Source: Aegilops tauschii subsp. strangulata (taxonomy: Eukaryota > Streptophyta > Magnoliopsida > Poales > Poaceae). Taken from it: DNA of 64,000 nt. The DNA is taken from positions 320,505,294 to 320,569,293 of the forward strand of contig NC_053037.3 in NCBI RefSeq assembly GCF_002575655.3, in the 5' to 3' direction. This document shows, piece by piece, positions 57,983 through 64,000 of the stretch. Every line of letters starts with the position of its first letter. Position 1 is the first letter of the stretch. A program made the position numbers and the translations under genes. The notes below the pieces were generated by a model. The model searched no databases. It was not told where the DNA came from and worked only from the letters and a program-made list of their open reading frames with translations.

Positions 57983-59520
57983 TGATAATCCCCAAGTGCA
58001 GGGAATCATCGTAGCAATTTCCAAAGGTGGAAGTGATAAGTATGGAGTGTCGAACCCACAAGGAGCTAAAGGTAAGATCAATATTCTCTCAAGCCCTATC
58101 TGCCACTGATACGACTCTACGTGCACCGAACGTTTGCTTCCAACTAGAAACGAGAAATAAAACTACGTTGTGGGTATGAAGAGGATAACTTTGCATGGTA
58201 TCGGAGAGCTAAAATATAAAAGTAGGTGCTGTTATCATAAAGTTAGAATATATTACTAAATATTATAAATAGCGAGTGTGGAATAATGGTGGATCGGTGT
58301 GCGGAATTGTCCTAGGCAATTATTAACAAGACCAGTAGTCATCATTGCAATTTCATATGAGGGAGAGGCATAAGCTAACATACTTTCTCTACTTGGATCA
58401 TATGCACTTATGATTGGAACTCTAGCAAGCATCCACAACTACTAAAGATCATTAAGGTAAACCCCAACCATAGCATTAAAGCATCAAGTCCTCTTTATTC
58501 CCATACGCAACAATCCCTCTTACTCGGGTTTGTGTTTCAGTCACTCACCAACCCACTATAAGCGAATCATGAACGTATTGCAACACCCTACAGCGGGAAT
58601 CCCTCACGCTTGCGCGACACGGTGGGCACCATAGGACAGCACCAAAATAAAACATACAACTCGTACCAATCTATATCATCAATCAACCCAAGGACAAAAG
58701 ATATCTACTCAAAACATCATAGGATGACAACACATCATTGGATCATAATATGTAGCATAAAGCACCATGTTCAAGTAGGGATTACAGCGGGGTGCGGGAG
58801 AGTGGACCGCGTAAAAGAGATGAGGATGGTGATGATGATGGTGATGTTGATGAATACGATCACCACGGCGATGATTCCCCTCTCAATGGCACTCCGGTGC
58901 CACCAAGAGAGAGGAGGAGAGGTTCTCCCCTTGTGCTTCCTCCTCCATGGCCTCCACCCTCTGGTCCCTGGCCTTCATGGTGATGATGGCCCCTCCGGGA
59001 TACTCCTCCATGGCCACCGGTGATGATGGCCCCCTCCGGCAGGGTGCCGGAGAGGGCCTAGATTGACTTCTCGTGTCTACAGAGGCTTGCGGGGGCGGAA
59101 CTTCCGATCTAGGTTTCTCTCTGGAAGTTTGGGTATATATAGAAGAGTTTTGCGTTGATTTCACGTCAGGGGGGTCTCCGGGCTGTCCACGAGGCAGGGG
59201 GCGCGCCCCTGGGGGGTGGGCGCGCCCCTCACGCTCGTGGGCAGCCCAGGACTCTTCTGGCCTGCTTCTGGTACTCCGTGGGCTTCTTCTGGTCCAAAAA
59301 TGATCTCCGTCAAGTGGCTCGTCAATTGGACTCCGTTTGGTTTTCTTTTTCCGCGATACCCTAAAACAAGGAGAAAACAGAAACTGGCACTGGGCTCTAG
59401 GTTAATAGGTTAGTCCCAAAAATCATATAAAATATCATATAAATGCATATAAAACATCCTAGAAGGATAGTATAATAGCATGAATACTTCATAAATTATA
59501 GATACGTTGGAGACGTATCA
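57983..59520 (-). repeat. 5' LTR of element C (1538 bp)
   Basis: Matches 43748-45286. Palindrome at 59179-59248 and TATATATA at 59134-59141. Confidence 0.93.
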
Positions 59521-59525
59521 TGTAC
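59521..59525 (+). repeat. Right target duplication of element C (TGTAC)
   Basis: Identical to 43743-43747; A's pol resumes in sequence. Confidence 0.95.
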
Positions 59526-60116
59526 CAGACCTGATGTGTGCCTTGCTATTAGTTTAGCTGGGTGGTACCAAAGTAATCCAGGAGTGGATCACTGGACAAC
59601 GGTCAAGAACATCCTGAAATACCTGAAAAGGACTAAGGATATGTTTCTCGTTTATGGAGGTGACAAAGAGCTCGTCGTAAGTGGTTACGTCGATGCAAGC
59701 TTTAACACTGATCCGGACGATTCTAAATCGCAAACCGGTTACGTGTTTTTATTAAACAGTGGAGCTGTCAGTTGGTGCAGTTCTAAACAAAGCGTCGTAG
59801 CGGGATCTACATGTGAAGCGGAGTACATAACTGCTTCGGAAGCAGCAAATGAAGGAGTCTGGATGAAGGATTTCATATCCGATCTAGGTGTCATACCTAG
59901 TGCATCGGGTCCAATGAAATCTTTTGTGACAATACTGGTGCAATTGCTTTGGCAAAGGAATCTAGATTTCACAAAAGAACCAAGCACATCAAGAGACGCT
60001 TCAACTCCATCCGGGATCAAGTCCAGGTGGGAGACATAGAGATTTGCAAGATACATACGGATCTGAATGTTGCAGACCCGTTGACTAAACCTCTTCCACG
60101 AGCAAAACATGATTAG
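59526..60116 (+). pseudogene. Element A pol: RNase H end (frameshifted)
   Basis: C-terminal RNase H of A after C: LKYLKRTKDMFLVYGGD, YVDASFNTDPDDSKSQTGYV, SVVAGSTCEAEYITASEAAN. A one-base shift near 59925 moves the last part to another frame, where NVADPLTKPLPRAKHD can be read before a TAG at 60114-60116. Confidence 0.9.
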
Positions 60117-60188
60117 CACCAAGGCTCCATGGGTGTTAGAATCATTACTGCGTAATCCAGATTATTGACTCTAGTGCAAGTGGGAGAC

Positions 60189-61925
60189 TGAAGGAAATAT
60201 GCCCTAGAGGCAATAATAAAGTTATTATTTATTTCCTTATATCATGATATATGTTTATTATTCATGCTAGAATTGTATTAACCGGAAACATGATACATGT
60301 GTGAATACATAGACAAACAGAGTGTCACTAGTATGCCTCTATTTGACTAGCTCATTGATCAAAGATGGTTATGTTTCCTAGCCATAGACAAAGAGTTGTC
60401 ATTTGATTAACGGGATCACATCATTAGGAGAATGATGTGATTGACTTGACCCATTCCGTTAGCTTAGCACTTGATCGTTTAGTATGTTGTTATTGCTTTC
60501 TTCGTGACTTATACATGTTCCTATGACTATGAGATTATGCAACTCCCGTTTATCGGAGGAACACTTTGTGTGCTACCAAACGTCACAACGTAACTGGGTG
60601 ATTATAAAGGTGCTCTACAGGTGTCTCCGAAGGTACTTGTTGGGTTGGCGTATTTCGAGATTAGAATTTGTCATTCCGATTGTCGCAGAGGTATCTCTGG
60701 GCCCACTCAGTAATGCACATCACTTAAGCCTTGCAAGCATTGCAACTAATGAGTTAGTTGCGGGATGATGTATTACGGAACGAGTAAAGAGACTTGCCAG
60801 TAACGAGATTGAACTAGGTATTGAGATACCGACGATCGAATCCCGGGCAAGTAACATACCGATGACAAGGGGAATAACTATGTTGTTATGCGGTTTGACC
60901 GATAAGGATCTTCGTAGAATATGTGCGAGCCAATATGAGCATCCAGGTTCCGCTATTGGTTATTGACCGGAGACGTGTCTCGGTCATGTCTACATAGTTC
61001 TCAAACCCGTAGGGTCCGCACGCTTAAAGTTCGATGACGATTATATTATGGTTTATGTGTTTTGATGTACCGAAGGTATTTCGGAGTCCCGGATGTGATC
61101 ATAGACATGACGAGGAGTCTCGAAATGGTCGAGACGTAAAGATCGATATATTGGACGACTATGTTTGGACACCGGAATGGTTCCGGGAGGTTCCGGACAT
61201 TTATCGGAGTACCGGGGGTTACCGGAACCCCCCAGAAGCTATTGGGCCTTATGGGCCTTAGTGGAAAGGAGAGAGGGAGGCCAGGAGGTGGCGCGCGGCC
61301 CCCCTTCCCCCAATCCGAATTGGGAAAGGTAAGGGGGCGGCGGCCCCCCTTCTCCTTCCTTCTCGCCACCTCCTCCTTCCCCCTTCTCCTACTTAGAATA
61401 GGAAAGGGGGGGCCAAACCTACTTGGAGTAGGATTGCCCCCCCCCTTGGGCGCGCCTCTCCCCTAGGCCGGCCCTCTCCTCCTCCCCCCTTTATATACGG
61501 AGGAGAGGGGCACCCCACAGAAACAACAATTGATCTCTTGGATCTTTTAGCCGTGTGCGGTGCCCCTCTCCACCATAGTCCACCTCGATAATACCATAGC
61601 GGTGCTTAGGCAAAGCCCTGCGTCAGTAGAACATCATCATCGTCACCACGCCGTCGTGTTGACGGAACTCTCCCTCAAAGCTCGGCTGGATCAGAGTTCG
61701 AGGGACGTCATCGAGTTGAACGTGTGCAGAACTCGGAGGTGCCGTGCGTTCGGTACTTGATCGGTCGGATCATGAAGACGTACGACTACATCAACCGCGT
61801 TGTGCTAACGCTTCCGCTTTCGGTCTACGAGGGTACGTGGACACACTCTCCCCTCTCGTTGCTATGCATCACCATGATCCTGTGTGTGCGTAGGAATTTT
61901 TTTGAAATTACTACGTTCCCCAACA
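60189..61925 (+). repeat. 3' LTR of element A (1737 bp)
   Basis: Begins TGAAGGAAATATGCCCTAGA after the polypurine tract and ends CTACGTTCCCCAACA. Confidence 0.92.
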
Positions 61926-61930
61926 GAACC
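61926..61930 (+). repeat. Right target duplication of element A (GAACC)
   Basis: Identical to 30535-30539. E's LTR continues after it. Confidence 0.95.
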
Positions 61931-62294
61931 TTAGGCCTTGTTTCCTAGCATCGCAATACCGTTTACGCTCACTTTTACCACTTGCTACCTTGCTGTTTTT
62001 ATATTTTCAGATTACAAAAACCTATATCTACCATCCATATTGCACTTGTATCACCATCTCTTCGCCGAACTAGTGCACCTATACAATTTACCATTGTATT
62101 GGGTGTGTTGGGGACACAAGAGACTCTTTGTTATTTGGTTGCAGGGTTGCTTGAGAGAGACCATCTTCATCCTACGCCTCCCACAGATTGATAAACCTTA
62201 GGTCATCCACTTGAGGAAAATTTGCTACCCTACAAACCTCTGCACTTGGAGGCCCAACAACGTCTACAAGAAGAAGGTTGTGTAGTAGACATCA
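61931..62294 (+). repeat. 5' LTR of element E, right part
   Basis: Continuation of E's LTR up to GTAGACATCA, 10 bases before the PBS. Confidence 0.85.
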
Positions 62295-62304
62295 AGCTCT
62301 TTTT

Positions 62305-62322
62305 TGGCGCCGTTGCCGGGGA
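62305..62322 (+). other. Primer-binding site of element E
   Basis: TGGCGCCGTTGCCGGGGA, identical to that of element C. Confidence 0.88.
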
Positions 62323-62419
62323 GGTGAGTGCTTGAAGGTATATCTTTAGATCTTGCAATCGAATCTTTTAGTTTCTTGTTTTATCACTAGTTTATTTTAT
62401 AAAAGAAAACTACAAAAAA

Positions 62420-63028
62420 ATGGAATTGAGGGTACCTCATATGCTTCATCTTTTTAATTTCTTCCGTGAAAATAAGGATTCTGATAATTGTGCTCAATTG
62501 CTAGAGGAAGAATGCATTAAAATGTTTGGAACTAAATATTTGAATGATGATCATGATTGCAATGTTGTTAGTATGAATTCTTTGAATACCCATGATGCTA
62601 ATGATATGCAAAGCCACAAGCTTGGGGATGCTATGTTTGATGAAGATGATATTTTTTGTCCCCCAAGTTTTGATGAGCAAATTCATTATGATGAAAGCAT
62701 GCCTCCTATTTATGATGATTATTGTGACGACACGTATGCTATAAAGAATAAAGATAACCATGAAACGTGTCATCATGATTTTAATTTTCAATTGGATTAT
62801 GCTTCACATGATAGTTATTTTTTTGAGTTTGCTCCCACTACTATTGATGAAAATAAATTTGCTTATGTGGAGAGTAGTAAAATTTCTTTGCAAGTAGATC
62901 ATGAAAAGAATGCTTTTTGTGCTGGTTATATGGTTGAATTCCTTCGTTATGCTACTGAAATTATTATGAGGGAGGAATATATGCTTGTAGGAGTTGCAAT
63001 AATATCAAGTTTCCTCTCTATGTGTTGA
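62420..63028 (+). CDS. Uncharacterised ORF of element E (about 202 aa)
   Basis: Acidic, Asp/His/Tyr-rich protein directly after the PBS of E, where gag normally sits, but with no gag-like domain or zinc knuckle. Readable features: MELRVPHMLHLFNFFRENKD start, a Cys/His cluster (NHETCHHDF), and AFCAGYMVEFLRYATE near the end. The frame closes at 63028, but another frame goes on from about 62995 with ISSF replaced by NIKFPLYVLKILKLCLFYLP, so the end is probably frameshifted. Element C, of the same family, has no matching ORF in the same place. I recall similar predicted proteins in Triticeae repeats but no function. Confidence 0.55.
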   Translation: MELRVPHMLHLFNFFRENKDSDNCAQLLEEECIKMFGTKYLNDDHDCNVVSMNSLNTHDANDMQSHKLGDAMFDEDDIFCPPSFDEQIHYDESMPPIYDDYCDDTYAIKNKDNHETCHHDFNFQLDYASHDSYFFEFAPTTIDENKFAYVESSKISLQVDHEKNAFCAGYMVEFLRYATEIIMREEYMLVGVAIISSFLSMC

Positions 63029-64000
63029 AAATCTTGAAGTTATGCTTGTTTTACCTTCCTATGCAAGTTGATTCTTGATCCCATAAGTTGTTTGCTCAGA
63101 AAGTACCTAAGCATAGGAAGTGAGTGAGACTTAAATGCGCTATTCATATGCTTCATGATGCTCTCTTTGTGTTTCAATTCTTCTCTTTTATGTGAGCATC
63201 ATTGAAATCATCATGCCTAGCTAAAAGGCATTAAAGAAAAGCGCTTGTTGGGAGACAACCCAATATTTACCCCTACTGTTTTTGTGTGTTCACATGATTA
63301 AGCTACTGTAGTAATCATGTTTTATAGCTTTTGTTTCAATAAAGTACCAAGTAGAACCTTTGGGAAGACTTGGGTGGAAGTTAAGGTGATCTTGCTGTAA
63401 AAAACAGAAACTTTGCGCTCACGAGTTTAGCTGTCATTTTTTACAGAAGAGTGATTTTAAGTTGATTCTTTTTTCAGAAGATTAATAGACAAATTACTCA
63501 GGTCCACCAATTTATTTCAGAATTTTTGGAGTTCCATAAGTATACGTTTGATAGAGATTACTATAGACTGTTCTGTTTTTGACAGATTCTGTTTTCTATG
63601 TGTTGTTTGCTTATTTTGATGAATCTATGAGTAGTACCGGAGGGTATGAACCATATATAAGTTTGAATGAAGTAGATATTACACCAATGTGAATTTATAA
63701 TGAGTTCACAACAGTACCTAAGTGGTGATTTATTTTCTTATACTAACGGAGCTTACGAGTTTTCTGTTAAGTTTTGTGTTGTGAAGTTTTCAAGTTTTGG
63801 GTAAAGATTCGATGGACTATGGAATAAGGAGTGGCAAGAGCCTAATATTAGGGATTCCCAAGGAACCCCAAGGTAATATTCAAGGACAACCAAAAGCCTA
63901 AGCTTGGGGATGCCCCGGATGGCATCCCCTCTTTCGTCTTCGTTCATTGGTAACTTTACTTGGAGCTATATTTTTATTCACCACATGATATGTGTTTTGC
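63029..64000 (+). other. Interior of element E, non-coding
   Basis: Matches C's interior in reverse complement (56040-56260; 55440-55640), including the AAGCCTAAGCTTGGGGATGCC tract at 63895. No ORF recognised. Confidence 0.65.

Larger units (their letters stand above)
43748..59520 (-). mobile_element. Element C: Athila-like non-coding gypsy element, interrupted by D
   Basis: Minus strand. 5' LTR 57983-59520, PBS 57955-57972, interior 54119-57954 plus 45287-45418, 3' LTR 43748-45286. The target duplication TGTAC is perfect. Without D the element is about 7.1 kb. No gag or pol can be read; it is a large non-autonomous derivative of the same family as E (LTR starts and interior segments match). 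The LTRs differ at a few tens of sites. Confidence 0.9.
30540..61925 (+). mobile_element. Element A: Angela-lineage copia retrotransposon carrying nested B and C
   Basis: 5' LTR 30540-32273, PBS at 32275, gag-pol in three blocks (33509-34414, 41321-43747, 59526-60116), polypurine tract AGTGCAAGTGGGAGAC ending at 60188, 3' LTR 60189-61925. The target duplication GAACC is perfect. B split it inside the protease and C inside the reverse transcriptase/RNase H connection. Removing B, C and D leaves about 8.7 kb, the normal Angela size. The two LTRs differ at several tens of sites plus small indels. Confidence 0.92.
29223..64000 (+). mobile_element. Element E: Athila-like gypsy element, interrupted by A, right end outside
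   Basis: Plus-strand element inserted in F's 5' LTR. Its 5' LTR is split by element A: 29223-30539 plus 61931-62294 (about 1681 bp together). PBS at 62305-62322, one ORF at 62420-63028, and an interior that matches element C (for example GCGCTTGTTGGGAGACAACCC at 63240 against the reverse strand at 56225-56245). The left target flank is caaag (29218-29222), to be found again at the far end. Confidence 0.85.

Noticed and set aside
43748..59520. The near-identical 1.5-kb blocks at 43748 and 57983 as a segmental duplication
   Set aside because: They have TG/CA ends, a PBS and polypurine tract on the inner sides and the same 5-bp duplication TGTAC outside, so they are the LTRs of one element.
1..64000. 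CRISPR arrays, operons, tRNA or rRNA genes
   Set aside because: None seen. The primer-binding sites match tRNA 3' ends but are not tRNA genes.

Overview
This is plant nuclear DNA from a Triticeae grass (wheat, Aegilops, barley or rye type). The evidence is long LTR retrotransposons of the Angela/WIS/BARE copia lineage and of Athila-like gypsy families with TGATACGTCTCC LTR ends, a Stowaway MITE with the CTCCCTCCRTCCCATAATATAAG terminus, LINE 3' ends and intron-containing host genes. Nothing prokaryotic is present. Family names are from recognition, not database comparison.

Left part (1-20 kb). A truncated minus-strand Ty3/gypsy element (1-3816) has its 5' LTR at 3299-3816 and a gag-pol frame broken by three in-frame stops. 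Then come an unassigned retroelement remnant, a LINE 3' end on the plus strand and a LINE ORF1 remnant on the minus strand. The one host gene that looks intact over most of its length is on the plus strand at about 7990-13533. It is a multi-exon XS/coiled-coil/XH protein of the FDM/IDN2 family (RNA-directed DNA methylation), with a Stowaway MITE in its last intron and an incomplete zf-XS region. From 14.1 to 19.2 kb lie two broken copies of a family-1 UDP-glycosyltransferase (minus strand), cut by a Mutator-like MITE, a tiny A-tailed insertion, a LINE, LTR sequences and a hAT-like MITE. In the second copy a stretch of UGT exon plus the end of the hAT-like MITE is tandemly repeated.

Right part (20.9-64 kb). 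A possible host-gene start (ATG at 20984) is cut 50 bp later by a stack of nested retrotransposons. F (Athila-like, minus, 21034-29222, no pol) is entered by E (Athila-like, plus, 29223 to beyond the window). E's 5' LTR is entered by A (Angela-lineage copia, plus, 30540-61925, TSD GAACC). A is entered by B (WIS-like copia, minus, 34415-41315, TSD GTTCT) and by C (Athila-like, minus, 43748-59520, TSD TGTAC). C is entered by D (copia, plus, 45419-54113, TSD CATTA). All four internal TSDs are perfect, so the order of events is well fixed: F, E, A, then B and C independently, then D after C. By-eye LTR comparison agrees: A and C differ at tens of sites, D at about 15, B at one site over 1026 bp.

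How it works together. Only B keeps an uninterrupted gag-pol (1326 codons), but it has lost its primer-binding site and part of its 5' LTR. D is young by its LTRs yet its interior is badly decayed, so another element probably supplied its proteins. F carries gag-protease and a second ORF but no polymerase. The FDM-like gene belongs to the pathway that silences such elements; its presence beside them is noted without claiming a functional link.
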